The translations under genes were made by a program, and so were the position numbers. The notes under the pieces are model-generated. The model made no database searches, was not told the origin of the DNA, and saw nothing but the letters and a program-made list of their open reading frames with translations. Shown one piece after another: positions 41,268 through 49,964 of a DNA stretch of 64,000 bases (position 1 is the stretch's first letter; the number at the start of each line of letters is the position of its first letter). This DNA is from Halobacillus faecis (GTDB lineage Bacteria > Bacillota > Bacilli > Bacillales > Halobacillaceae): NCBI RefSeq assembly GCF_007991335.1, contig NZ_BJYD01000004.1:62001-126000 (forward strand). The letters are read 5' to 3'.

Positions 41268-44228
41268 TTGAAGAAATTTTTTTATTGTCTAATTGTACTG
41301 TTTATTGTTTTAGGAAGTTTCACGCCTGTATATGCTAAGAATTCCGAAGGGAAGCAAGAAGGTATTCATTGGTATGAAGAAGGTCTATTTGATGGGCTTA
41401 ACAACAATAAAAATGAAAGCGCATCCATGAGCTATCAAGAATATTCCGTTGTGTTAAGTCATCTGTTCGGCGTTGATGAGAAAGAAGTCATCCAAAAAAC
41501 ACAAGAAGCAACGAATGAAAATGTTAATTTACGCTCTGCTATTAAACGAGGGACAGCGAAGATTATTATTGCCGAGTTTCTTCCAAATCAATTGGAAGAA
41601 ACTCTTAATCAATGGGAAGGTTCGGACAAACCGCTGAAGCGAAAAGACCTCCTACAATTGGTAGATAGTTTCGTTGATGCCTATTATAACGACGCGGGAG
41701 AATTCGAAGGGCAAGAGGTCAAAGGGGATGCATGGATTAATGCTTCAGGCGTTACAATCTCTGGGTCTACCATTGATGGAGATTTGGTGATTGCCAGTGG
41801 CAAGGGCATCCGTTTAAATGAAGTCACTGTGTCCGGAACCGTTTATATTAATGAAGAGATTCAGAATCAAGTGTCCACTGTGAATTCAGATTTGAACCAT
41901 ATTTTTGTATATGATGCTTCTGAAAAAGCTTCCGATTGGTCGCTCGTTTGGAACGACGAATTTTTAGCGAATGAAATTGATTCAGACAAATGGACTTACG
42001 ATATTGGTAACTGGATTGTTGATGAAAATGGCCAGGGGGTCGCTGCAGGCTGGGGTAACGATGAAAAAGAATATTATACAGACTCCAGCGAAAACTCCTA
42101 CACCGAAGATGGTCACTTAGTCATCAAAGCTAAAAAGGAAGAAGAACCAATCACAGATGAGTTTGGAAGGTATGATCATACTTCTGCGAAATTGAAAACG
42201 AAAGGTCTTTTCAGTAAAAAGTATGGAAAATTTGAAGCGAAAATGAAACTTCCTGAAGGTCAAGGGTTCTGGCCGGCATTCTGGATGATGCCGGAGGATG
42301 ATGTGTATGGACCGTGGCCGACTTCCGGAGAAATCGACATTATGGAAGCCGCTGGAGGCGACACGAGTAACATCGGAGGAGCGATTCACTACGGAGAAGA
42401 ATGGCCGAATAACACGTACACAGCGAAAGATTATCACTTCTCTGAAGGAGAAGACTTTACAGACTACCATACGTATTCCGTCGAATGGGAACCTGGTGAG
42501 ATTCGCTGGTATGTGGATGGCGAACTTTATCAAACATTGAATGATTGGTTCAGCAAAGGGACAAATCAAGGAGATCAGTATGCGTATCCTGCTCCATTTG
42601 ATCAAGAGTTCTACATGATCCTGAACCTTGCCGTCGGCGGATGGTACGGTGGTGATCCAGATGAAACGACAGAATTCCCAGGCAAAATGGAAGTCGACTA
42701 TGTGCGAGTATATGAATTGACAGGAAGAGATTACAGAGAGCCGGTCGAACCTGTCGTGGAAGAAGAGACACTGCCGGAAGATGCTAAGCAGCCACTAGAA
42801 GATGGGAACTTTATTTATGATCAGAATTACGAAAAAGAGATAACTGTGGTAGATTCCCCAGAAAAAACGCTCGATCCAACCTATTGGAATTTCCTTAAGC
42901 TTCCTAACTTCCAAGGGAAGGGGAATCTAACCATTGAAGATGTAGATGGAGAGAATTTTGCGAAAACGGAAATTACAAACCCGGGAAATGCGCAGTGGTC
43001 GCTGCAGCAAATACAAAAGCTTCCGGTTCTAAAAGGACACACGTACAAGGTGTCGTTTGATGCAAAATCCAATACGACCCGGAACATCATGACAAAAGTA
43101 TCCGGTGGAGCCGAAAGAGGCTATGCGAATTACTCCGGTGAAAAAACGATGGGATTGACGGAGAACCTTCAGTCTTATGACTACACATTTACGTTCAAAC
43201 AGGATACAGATTTAGCCGCCCGTCTGGAATTCAATCTGGGTGGCAATGGAACAGCACCTGTATGGATCGGCAACGTTCGTGTAGAAGATATTACGGATCA
43301 AGTCGGAGAGGACACTTCGAAGCCTGCTTTAGGTGATGGCAACCTTATTTATAACGGTACCTTCGATCAGGGGGATATGACTCGTCTCAACTATTGGGAA
43401 CTGACCTCTCAAAATGATGCGGATGCGAGTGTAGTCGTACCGGAAACTTCTCGAAAAGCTGAAATTACCGTTGAAAAAGAAGGTCAGAAGCCAGGAGATA
43501 TTCTTTTCTCTCAAGGCGGCATTCCGCTTGCCGAAAACCAGGAATATGAATTGACATTCGATGCGAACGCATCAGAATCAAGAAACATTCAAGTGGAAGT
43601 GGTCAGCGAAGATGGTTCTGTCCAGTACTTCAGTGAAGAAGCGGTTTCATTGACTAAAGAGGTGGCGGAGCATACGTTAGAATTCCAACTGCCTGAGGAG
43701 CTCTCTGGTGAAGTCGGCCAGTTGAGATTTCTCCTAGGTGGAGAAAATGGGGATGTGACGTTAGATAACATTCGTATGATTCAAACGTCCGTCATCGTTG
43801 CTCCGATCAATTTCCAAAATGGTGACTTTTCACAAGGAATGGAACCATGGGAAAGTTATATTCACTTTGATGCGAGTGCGGATGTGACCGTTGTGGATGA
43901 AGAACTGAAAATAGCGATCGAGAATGCCGGCAATCAAACATGGAGTGTTTTAGCAGAACAGCCAGGTCTTTCCTTTAGCAAAGGGGCTGCCTACACCTTA
44001 TCTTTTGATGCTAAATCAACCTTAGCCAGGGACATAGAGGTTACTCTCGAAAACGCGGCTTATACGCGTTACCTCAGTGAGAATGTCTCCTTAAATGAGG
44101 ACATGGAACATTATGAGTTTGAGTTTGAGATGGTTAAAGATGATGTTACTTCTTTGAAATTCTTGATGGGACAAGTGGCAGATGCCCATGATATTTATAT
44201 CGACAATGTAAAAGTCGAAGTGAAATGA
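41268..44228 (+). CDS. Secreted GH16 laminarinase with three C-terminal carbohydrate-binding modules
   Basis: A 986-residue secreted enzyme. Signal peptide about 1-24; an N-terminal module (about 30-145) and a short beta-helix-like stretch (VKGDAWINASGVTISGSTIDGDLVIASGKG, about 150-180) precede the GH16 domain (about 220-485). The catalytic motif is GEIDIMEAAGG (about residues 353-363, E-x-D-x-x-E), of the beta-1,3-glucanase type. Three CBM4/9-like modules follow, starting near 511, 688 and 848 (each with DGNFIYD, DGNLIYN or NFQNGDFSQG). TTG 41268 after AAAGGAGG. It would digest laminarin-like glucans outside the cell for the ABC importer. Confidence 0.9.
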   Translation: MKKFFYCLIVLFIVLGSFTPVYAKNSEGKQEGIHWYEEGLFDGLNNNKNESASMSYQEYSVVLSHLFGVDEKEVIQKTQEATNENVNLRSAIKRGTAKIIIAEFLPNQLEETLNQWEGSDKPLKRKDLLQLVDSFVDAYYNDAGEFEGQEVKGDAWINASGVTISGSTIDGDLVIASGKGIRLNEVTVSGTVYINEEIQNQVSTVNSDLNHIFVYDASEKASDWSLVWNDEFLANEIDSDKWTYDIGNWIVDENGQGVAAGWGNDEKEYYTDSSENSYTEDGHLVIKAKKEEEPITDEFGRYDHTSAKLKTKGLFSKKYGKFEAKMKLPEGQGFWPAFWMMPEDDVYGPWPTSGEIDIMEAAGGDTSNIGGAIHYGEEWPNNTYTAKDYHFSEGEDFTDYHTYSVEWEPGEIRWYVDGELYQTLNDWFSKGTNQGDQYAYPAPFDQEFYMILNLAVGGWYGGDPDETTEFPGKMEVDYVRVYELTGRDYREPVEPVVEEETLPEDAKQPLEDGNFIYDQNYEKEITVVDSPEKTLDPTYWNFLKLPNFQGKGNLTIEDVDGENFAKTEITNPGNAQWSLQQIQKLPVLKGHTYKVSFDAKSNTTRNIMTKVSGGAERGYANYSGEKTMGLTENLQSYDYTFTFKQDTDLAARLEFNLGGNGTAPVWIGNVRVEDITDQVGEDTSKPALGDGNLIYNGTFDQGDMTRLNYWELTSQNDADASVVVPETSRKAEITVEKEGQKPGDILFSQGGIPLAENQEYELTFDANASESRNIQVEVVSEDGSVQYFSEEAVSLTKEVAEHTLEFQLPEELSGEVGQLRFLLGGENGDVTLDNIRMIQTSVIVAPINFQNGDFSQGMEPWESYIHFDASADVTVVDEELKIAIENAGNQTWSVLAEQPGLSFSKGAAYTLSFDAKSTLARDIEVTLENAAYTRYLSENVSLNEDMEHYEFEFEMVKDDVTSLKFLMGQVADAHDIYIDNVKVEVK

Positions 44229-44235
44229 AAATAAA

Positions 44236-44272
44236 AGGACACGCTCTTCTTTAGAGGAGCGTGTTTTTTTGC
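44236..44272 (+). terminator. Terminator after the laminarinase gene
   Basis: ACACGCTC and GAGCGTGT pair, followed by TTTTTT. Confidence 0.88.
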
Positions 44273-44353
44273 GGGGATTGAGGTGGTCTTGAGATGTAAA
44301 GAGGAGGGAATGACGAGGTTGAAGTAGAAAGTATACGATAAACGGCAGCCCTC

Positions 44354-45469
44354 TTGCTGGCGGAGGAGCTGGAGAATCGAATCAAGGAGGCTGGTTCTAT
44401 CCCTGTCATAAGTGAAGATCTATCAAAGCTTGTTGAAAAGGATTCGAAGTTGATGGAGAAGAGGGGAAGTCTTGCGCCCGAAATAATGGAGAAATTGTAT
44501 CGTCAAAGCTCTTTTCAATTGTTGGTACCAAAGCAACTTGGAGGTAGGATCTCAACTTTACCTGAAACATTGAAAATATATGAACACGCCTCATTTATTG
44601 ATGGGAATCTTGGCTGGTTATTGACGGTATGTACAGGGAATATGTATCTCCTTAAATCGCTGAAAGAAGACATTTACAAAAAGTATATTGCCAACGATGA
44701 CACAGTTTTATCAGGGAGCGGTTTTCCCACAGGATCTGCGAAACCTGTTCCTGGGGGCTATCAGGTCAATGGAGAATGGAAGTATTGTAGCGGTTCTTCC
44801 ATCGCTTCTTATTTTATGATGAATGCAAAGGTAGACAATGGGGAAGGGGACACATCGACAGAAATTCGTAGTTTTATCTTTGAAAAGGATCAAGTAAAGG
44901 TCATGGGTGATTGGAATGCCTTTGGATTAAAAGCGACCAATAGCCACACCATCATCGTTGAAGATGCATTTGTCAAAGATGAGTGGACGATGGCGTTTCA
45001 TTTGTCTGGATCCAATTATGAAGACCCGCTATTGCGTTATCCATTTTTTCAATTCGCCAAATCTCAATTTGCATCGGTCAGTTTAGGTATTGCTAGAAGA
45101 TTCATTGTAGAATCAAAAAAGCTGGCAGATCAGTTTAAAGGTGAATGGGAGATAAGTAATCGCTATGATTTTGTCCGGAATAAAATCCAGGCGGCGGAAA
45201 AGAGACTGACCGATACGAAAAGCTCGTTTGATCGAGTCATTTCCCGTACCTGGAACCTGCATATCCAAGGTGATGAACTTCCTGAAGATCATTTGAAAGA
45301 AGTTAATCACGTATGTGAAAATGCAGCAAAAGAAGCCTTGAAATCAGCGCAGTCGATCTATAATTACTTAGGTATAACAGCTGTTTTAGAAAATACGGTC
45401 ATTAATAAAACTTACAGGGACTTGCATACGGCTTGCCAACATGGGTTAATCGTATCATTTAGAGATTAA
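44354..45469 (+). CDS. Acyl-CoA dehydrogenase-like flavoprotein
   Basis: A 371-residue protein of the acyl-CoA dehydrogenase/flavin monooxygenase (DszC/HpaB-like) fold. It has the N-terminal helical LVPKQLGG, the substrate/FAD middle domain GSGFPTGSAKPVPGGYQVNGEWKYCSGS and TNSHTIIVEDAFVKDEW, and a C-terminal helical bundle. The catalytic Glu of true dehydrogenases is not obvious, so it may be a monooxygenase or indole-type enzyme. The only start in this frame after a TAA at 44339 is TTG 44354 (or CTG 44357), and neither has a ribosome site, which is odd for this genome. Confidence 0.75.
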   Translation: MLAEELENRIKEAGSIPVISEDLSKLVEKDSKLMEKRGSLAPEIMEKLYRQSSFQLLVPKQLGGRISTLPETLKIYEHASFIDGNLGWLLTVCTGNMYLLKSLKEDIYKKYIANDDTVLSGSGFPTGSAKPVPGGYQVNGEWKYCSGSSIASYFMMNAKVDNGEGDTSTEIRSFIFEKDQVKVMGDWNAFGLKATNSHTIIVEDAFVKDEWTMAFHLSGSNYEDPLLRYPFFQFAKSQFASVSLGIARRFIVESKKLADQFKGEWEISNRYDFVRNKIQAAEKRLTDTKSSFDRVISRTWNLHIQGDELPEDHLKEVNHVCENAAKEALKSAQSIYNYLGITAVLENTVINKTYRDLHTACQHGLIVSFRD

Positions 45470-45549
45470 AAATTAATGAGAGCAGTTGCCCATACCCTCA
45501 TCAACGCCTGCACATAGGATACGGGGAATGAAGGGAAGGGGCGGTCGAT

Positions 45550-45789
45550 TTGGATCGAGTCTATCATCACGGTCACGGCACTTACATCCCTGGGTATGGG
45601 TACCATCACGGCCATGGCACGTATATCCCAGGCTATGGATACCATCATGGTCAAGGGACGTATTCTCCTGGATATGGGTACGAACATGGGCATAGCACAT
45701 ATACGCCGGGCTATGGATATCAACAAGGGCATGGGGGCTACCATCCCTGGTATGGAGGGTATCATCACGGCCATGGCGGATTTTATTAA
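45550..45789 (+). CDS. His/Gly/Tyr-rich 13-residue repeat protein
   Basis: A 79-residue protein consisting almost entirely of HHGHGTYIPGYGY-type units. Four imperfect copies (about 39 bp each) start at 45566, 45605, 45644 and 45683, then a HGGYHPWYGGYHHGHGG tail. The start is TTG 45550 after AAGGGAAGGGG. The His content suggests metal binding or a spore/surface structural role, but this is inference. Reads well in one frame only, and a terminator follows. Confidence 0.6.
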   Translation: MDRVYHHGHGTYIPGYGYHHGHGTYIPGYGYHHGQGTYSPGYGYEHGHSTYTPGYGYQQGHGGYHPWYGGYHHGHGGFY

Positions 45790-45790
45790 T
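45560..45790 (+). repeat. 39-bp tandem coding repeat
   Basis: Units of CATCACGGCCATGGCAC... type with CCTGGGTATGGG follow each other at 39-bp steps, encoding the 13-residue peptide. Confidence 0.8.
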
Positions 45791-45798
45791 CCATCACT

Positions 45799-45838
45799 AA
45801 AAAAGGAACTTTCCAAAGGGAAAGGTTCCTTTTTTTAT
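45799..45838 (+). terminator. Terminator after the repeat protein gene
   Basis: AAAAGGAAC and GTTCCTTTT pair around TTTCC/GGGAAA, with a T-run. Confidence 0.85.
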
Positions 45839-45887
45839 GAGCGGACGCATAAGATGCTTGTACAGGACTTATGAGGAGGGCGATCAC

Positions 45888-46205
45888 ATGAAAAAGTTTT
45901 ATCCTTTCCTACTGCTCTTAGGCGTGTTTGCGTGGATTGGTTACATGGAGTCACCACCTATGAAAACAGAGGACCATTTCCAGGCACCCGTCAGCACAGA
46001 AGAGAATGAAACAGAAGCCGTGGTCACTAAGGACGCTGAGGACGCAGGTACAACAATGGAGTTGGAGATGAAACACGAGGGGACGAAAATCGTGGATGGA
46101 TCTAGAGTGGAAGCTTATCGAGAATATGAAATTTATAAGGATCGTGATGGCAATATTTTAGAGGAAGTGCCAACGGAATATTACAACTATATAAAGTATG
46201 AATAA
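45888..46205 (+). CDS. Hypothetical secreted or membrane-anchored protein
   Basis: A 105-residue protein with an N-terminal helix (FYPFLLLLGVFAWIGYM) and an acidic extracellular or periplasmic-facing tail (TEENETEAVVTKDAEDAG) with no known motif. GAGGAGGGCGATCAC precedes ATG 45888, which is favoured over an upstream reading from 45837. Its stop is next to a bidirectional terminator. Function unknown. Confidence 0.6.
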   Translation: MKKFYPFLLLLGVFAWIGYMESPPMKTEDHFQAPVSTEENETEAVVTKDAEDAGTTMELEMKHEGTKIVDGSRVEAYREYEIYKDRDGNILEEVPTEYYNYIKYE

Positions 46206-46240
46206 AAAAGGTCACTCTGATTGAGAGTGACCTTTTTCTA
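46204..46240. terminator. Bidirectional terminator
   Basis: AAAAAGGTCACTCT and AGAGTGACCTTTTT around a GATTG loop, between convergent genes. Confidence 0.92.
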
Positions 46241-46242
46241 CC

Positions 46243-46749
46243 TTAAATGGATCGGCGGAAAGCTTTCACGATGATTCCGTCATCCGCAGGCTCAAAGTCG
46301 TGCTCCGGCAAGCGCTCGAATCCATAGCGCTCATACAAAGCGATCGCGTCTTTCATAAAATCACCCGTATGCAGGCCGATCTCCGAATAGCCTTTCGCTT
46401 TCGCCCTTTGGATACATTCTTCAATTAAAGCAGAAGCAATGCCTTTGCCGCGTGCTGTTGGAACAACAGCCAGGACTCGGATCTCCGGGTAGTCGAGTTC
46501 ATCTACGAAGCCTTCATAAGCATCTGTCTTTGCTGGGAAAAGAGCTACACTCCCGAGGATGTCTCCGTTCACTTCTGCCACTAATAAATCCACACCCGGC
46601 TGTTGGTCAGCCTCAGAGGAAATCGCTTTTTTCAAGGCTTTCCAATGTTCATGAGGAATAGAAGCGATATGGTCTTCGTAAGCAGCGACTCTCAGCTTCC
46701 GTATTTCAAGAATTTCTTCTTCTTTCGCATTTCGGATCGTAATGGTCAT
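46243..46749 (-). CDS. GNAT family N-acetyltransferase
   Basis: A 168-residue GNAT acetyltransferase. The acetyl-CoA loop is VVPTARGKGIASALIEECIQ (about 91-110) and the C-terminal motif is GDFMKDAIALYERYGFERLPEHD. Substrate unknown. AAAAGGAGTACGAC lies before ATG 46749. It overlaps the stop of the upstream gluthathione-S-transferase-like gene (ATGA), so the pair is coupled. Confidence 0.87.
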   Translation of the reverse strand: MTITIRNAKEEEILEIRKLRVAAYEDHIASIPHEHWKALKKAISSEADQQPGVDLLVAEVNGDILGSVALFPAKTDAYEGFVDELDYPEIRVLAVVPTARGKGIASALIEECIQRAKAKGYSEIGLHTGDFMKDAIALYERYGFERLPEHDFEPADDGIIVKAFRRSI

Positions 46750-47735
46750 GTCGTACTCCTTTTATGTTGAAACTTTTCTTTCGTCCTGCTTAATTGCTCA
46801 CGATGATGAGGGGTGCCCCATACAGAGAGGTCAGGGCCTTTCGGAAGAATCTTTTCCTCTGTGCGTTCAGGGTTAATGGTAATGGATAAATGATAATGCT
46901 GTTTAATGGCATGAAAATCAGTGGTATCACCAAATCCTTCTGTCTGATACAAGTCCCGGGCATAACCCCACAGGTTCGGAAACTCACGAATCAGGGTACG
47001 GTTTGTTTTGAATCCGTTATAATAAGCGACATCGAAACGTGCAAGGGTCGTATAAAACCTTACGTCGGCGTCAGTAATAAAGTCGCCGAGCAGGAAGCGG
47101 TTCTCCGCTAAATGGGCGTCGACCTCATCGAGACGCGCAAAAAGTCGGTCAAAAGCCTGTTCATAGGCCGCTTGTGACTGTGCGAATCCGCATTTGTAGA
47201 CACCGTTATTGATGTCATGGAAGATGACGTCGCTCCATCGATCGATGTCTTCCCTCAAATGTTCTGGATAAAGGTCAGGAGCACCTTCTTTATGGAAAGG
47301 AGCCCAAACGGTTTCGAAATCTGTAGTCAAGTTGAAATAATCATTGTTGACGGCCTTCTTCTCTTCAATATCGACCATCACGGGTACAGTCGGCCGCCCG
47401 TTGTAGTCAGCATCGGAATTGAAATAGACTTCACTCACATATTGAATCCCTAGTTCAGGGTCTTTGTGGTCTTTATCTAAAGAAAATTCCCAATCCACTC
47501 GGTCAATCTGCGGGCGGAGAGGGCTTGCGGTTCCAAGGCTGATGGAGGTATCGAGTCCGAGGATTTTCCGGACGATGACTGCACGGTGGGCCCATGGACA
47601 AGCAGGAGACCAAAGGAGACGGTATTTGCCGGATTGTACGGGAAGCTCTTCACCGAAAGGAGCAGTAAAGCGATTCACCTGGCGTTTGAAGGAACCGTCC
47701 TGATCGATTTCTGCAGGCTTATTGTTAGAACTCAT
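46746..47735 (-). CDS. Glutathionyl-hydroquinone reductase-like protein (Xi-class GST)
   Basis: A 329-residue protein of the YqjG/PcpF/ECM4 Xi-class glutathione transferase group. The catalytic Cys lies in SPACPWAHR (Cys46), unlike the Ser or Tyr of common GSTs, and the C-terminal helical domain contains NGVYKCGFAQSQAAYEQA and FITDADVRFYTTLARFD. It should reduce thiol adducts of quinones. Bacilli mostly make bacillithiol rather than glutathione, so the thiol used in vivo is unclear. ATG 47735 (GTGAGGGATGTACC upstream) is preferred to a start at 47804. Confidence 0.85.
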   Translation of the reverse strand: MSSNNKPAEIDQDGSFKRQVNRFTAPFGEELPVQSGKYRLLWSPACPWAHRAVIVRKILGLDTSISLGTASPLRPQIDRVDWEFSLDKDHKDPELGIQYVSEVYFNSDADYNGRPTVPVMVDIEEKKAVNNDYFNLTTDFETVWAPFHKEGAPDLYPEHLREDIDRWSDVIFHDINNGVYKCGFAQSQAAYEQAFDRLFARLDEVDAHLAENRFLLGDFITDADVRFYTTLARFDVAYYNGFKTNRTLIREFPNLWGYARDLYQTEGFGDTTDFHAIKQHYHLSITINPERTEEKILPKGPDLSVWGTPHHREQLSRTKEKFQHKRSTT

Positions 47736-47882
47736 GGTACATCCCTCACTTTCAAGATATTGAATCGTTATCTTGTTTATCGCATGTTCTTCTCCAAGAA
47801 TCAATAAAAATGCTTAGGTTTTAAAATATTTCAAGGGATAGGATGATCCGAATATTCATTCCTTTCGTATACTTTGTGAAAC

Positions 47883-47911
47883 GTGAAAGATCTCCTTTGA
47901 AAAGATATACT
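47883..47911 (+). promoter_or_regulatory. Possible SigA promoter before the ECF sigma gene
   Basis: GTGAAA (47883-47888), 17-bp spacer, TATACT (47906-47911). An autoregulated ECF promoter would be expected as well but I could not fix it confidently. Confidence 0.35.
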
Positions 47912-47944
47912 AGAGAGACATGGCAAAAATAAAGGGGAATTTGA

Positions 47945-48511
47945 ATGAGCAAACCCACGGACTACGAATTATACGAACAAATCTGTAATAAAGATAAAGC
48001 TGCTCTCGAAACCCTCTACAACCGATATGAGAAGTTATTATATTCTTTTGCTTATCGAATGATGAAGGATCAGCAAGCCGCAGAAGAAGTGATGCAGGAT
48101 GTTTTCATCAAGTTGTGGAGAGGGAAAGGAGCAGGTCAATACATGAAGGAGCGCGGCAAGTTTTCAAGCTGGTTGTTGACCATCACGCGAAATGCCTCCA
48201 TCGACTTGATCAGAAAAAAGAAAGTCCAGGAAGTGGATTGGGATCAGAGAGATTCAATGAATGAAGAAATGCCCGGTGTCGAGGAGGTCGTCACAAATAA
48301 AGAAGAACGCGACCAATTGCGTAAAGCCATCGATACCTTGCCTGATGAACAACAACGCATGATCTGCCTTTTTTATTTCCAAGGATTATCGCAACGGGAA
48401 ATCGCTGAAAGATGTGACATTCCCCTTGGTACAGTCAAAGGACGGGTCCGGCTCGCATTGAAAAAATTGCGCGAGCATTTGGATGAGAAAGGGGGGACCA
48501 CCGATGAATGA
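47945..48511 (+). CDS. ECF-type RNA polymerase sigma factor
   Basis: A 188-residue sigma-70 family protein with region 2 (AYRMMKDQQAAEEVMQDVFIKLWRGKGA) and region 4 (LSQREIAERCDIPLGTVKGRVRLALKKLREHL), lacking regions 1 and 3, as in extracytoplasmic-function sigma factors. It directs transcription when released from the anti-sigma factor encoded by the next, overlapping gene (8 bases). ATG 47945 with AAAGGGGAATTTG. Confidence 0.95.
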   Translation: MSKPTDYELYEQICNKDKAALETLYNRYEKLLYSFAYRMMKDQQAAEEVMQDVFIKLWRGKGAGQYMKERGKFSSWLLTITRNASIDLIRKKKVQEVDWDQRDSMNEEMPGVEEVVTNKEERDQLRKAIDTLPDEQQRMICLFYFQGLSQREIAERCDIPLGTVKGRVRLALKKLREHLDEKGGTTDE

Positions 48512-49307
48512 CAAACAGTGCGAGAATGTGCTTGATTACTTGAATGACCAGTTGACAGAAAAAGAGCAAAAAGAGTTCGAACAGCATTTACGGGAGTGTC
48601 CCGAATGTCAGAAAGAAGTTCAGGAATTAGAAAACCTGATGGGAGAGATCCCTGCCTATATGAAAGAAGCGACACCTCCGGCTGGCATGAGAGAACGGAT
48701 CTTAGATGGTGTCTTCAATGATGAAGAAGAAAATGGATATAAAGCGGAAGAAAAACAGACGCCCCTCCTCTCACCTAAAAAGCCGAACAAATGGAAAGTT
48801 TGGGCTGGTGCGCTGGCAGCAGGTCTTCTTTTATCCGTAGGTGGAAATATATTCGCTGGCCTCCAACTTCAGCAGCTTTCTTCACAAAATGAAGATTTGG
48901 AGTCGAATCTTTCTGACCTTCAAGTGGCTTTATCTGAACTTGAAGATCGTGAAAGTGAGGAGGGTGATACGGTGACACCGACCCAGAGGACACAGCTTGC
49001 ATCAACAGGTGAAGCCGGATCCGGAGTTGCGACTTTAGTGGATCGAAACATCGGTTCTGAACTGCTTGTCCAAGTGGAAGAATTGAGTCAGCTTGAAGGG
49101 GAGCAGGTCTATCAAGTCTGGCTGATCGAAGGTGAGAATCCTGAACCAGCAGGTGCATTTACGACAGATGGCGAAGGGAATGGTGCGGTGACTTTCCGGA
49201 TTGATGAAGAAAATCAGAAATCTTGGGATGCCATCGCCATCACCAAAGAACCACAACCCAATAACCAGCTTCCTGAGGGAGAAGTTGTACTACAAGCAGA
49301 ACTATAG
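48504..49307 (+). CDS. Zinc anti-sigma factor, RskA-type
   Basis: A 267-residue membrane protein. The N-terminal zinc-binding anti-sigma (ZAS) motif is FEQHLRECPECQKE (His, Cys, Cys pattern), followed by a single transmembrane helix (VWAGALAAGLLLSVGGNIFAG, about 93-113), a coiled-coil stretch (QQLSSQNEDLESNLSDLQVALSELEDR) and a C-terminal RskA-like domain (VYQVWLIEGENPEPAGAF, VVLQAEL). It would hold the sigma factor and sense an external signal. ATG 48504 overlaps the sigma gene by 8 bases. A strong terminator follows at 49317. Confidence 0.92.
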   Translation: MNDKQCENVLDYLNDQLTEKEQKEFEQHLRECPECQKEVQELENLMGEIPAYMKEATPPAGMRERILDGVFNDEEENGYKAEEKQTPLLSPKKPNKWKVWAGALAAGLLLSVGGNIFAGLQLQQLSSQNEDLESNLSDLQVALSELEDRESEEGDTVTPTQRTQLASTGEAGSGVATLVDRNIGSELLVQVEELSQLEGEQVYQVWLIEGENPEPAGAFTTDGEGNGAVTFRIDEENQKSWDAIAITKEPQPNNQLPEGEVVLQAEL

Positions 49308-49316
49308 GGAGTTTCA

Positions 49317-49351
49317 AAGAGGCCGGCTCATGGAGCCGGCCTCTTTGTTTT
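49317..49351. terminator. Strong bidirectional terminator
   Basis: AAAGAGGCCGGCTC and GAGCCGGCCTCTTT (14-bp perfect stem, ATG loop) with A-run and T-run. Confidence 0.95.
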
Positions 49352-49361
49352 ATAAAATGAT

Positions 49362-49964
49362 TTATTTTGGTTTTCTTGCCCATATATTCACTTGTAAATG
49401 AGTAACCATCACTTTTATCGTGGGTTCTTCTTTCCCATTAATTTTCTTTGTATGTTTTGGAATGGGTAAATGAAAACCGAATTGGTCCCCATCCTGATTA
49501 TTGAATCCAGAAGAGCCAGAAGGAGACCCCTCAAAAGTTTTTCCATTATACATGGCTTCAGCTTTTGCTTTGAAATGAGAGGTAAGGCTGTTGTTACTCC
49601 GAGCATGTTCCAAACCAGAAACTAATGTCGCGCCATCCGCATCATAACTCCCATTTGAACTGAAGATGACTTCGTATCCTGAATCACTACGTGTTACTTT
49701 CGTTACATGAATTTGATTCTCACTATCCTCAAACAGCACTTTTCCTTCGTTACTTTTTAAATCATCGACATTGATCTCAACTGTATATTTCCCCTCCAGA
49801 GGAAAGGTCTTATGATAGAAATCATTCATGTTGCTCGTTACATAGCTGATCCCTTTAGATTGTAAATGGAAGCCTTCGATGAACCGTGGAATCAGCAGGA
49901 TGCCGACGGCGATGATGGCGATGAGGATGTATAGCGTATTCAACTGAAATAATCTTCTTATCAC
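49362..49964 (-). CDS. Hypothetical membrane-anchored protein
   Basis: A 200-residue protein with an N-terminal membrane helix (FQLNTLYILIAIIAVGILLIPRF) followed by an extracellular domain (YTVEINVDDLKSNEGKVLFEDSENQIHVTKV) that looks beta-rich. I do not recognise a family. GTG 49964 lies 7 bases after AGGAGGAAGACCC, an excellent ribosome site. Convergent with the anti-sigma gene. Confidence 0.65.
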   Translation of the reverse strand: MIRRLFQLNTLYILIAIIAVGILLIPRFIEGFHLQSKGISYVTSNMNDFYHKTFPLEGKYTVEINVDDLKSNEGKVLFEDSENQIHVTKVTRSDSGYEVIFSSNGSYDADGATLVSGLEHARSNNSLTSHFKAKAEAMYNGKTFEGSPSGSSGFNNQDGDQFGFHLPIPKHTKKINGKEEPTIKVMVTHLQVNIWARKPK

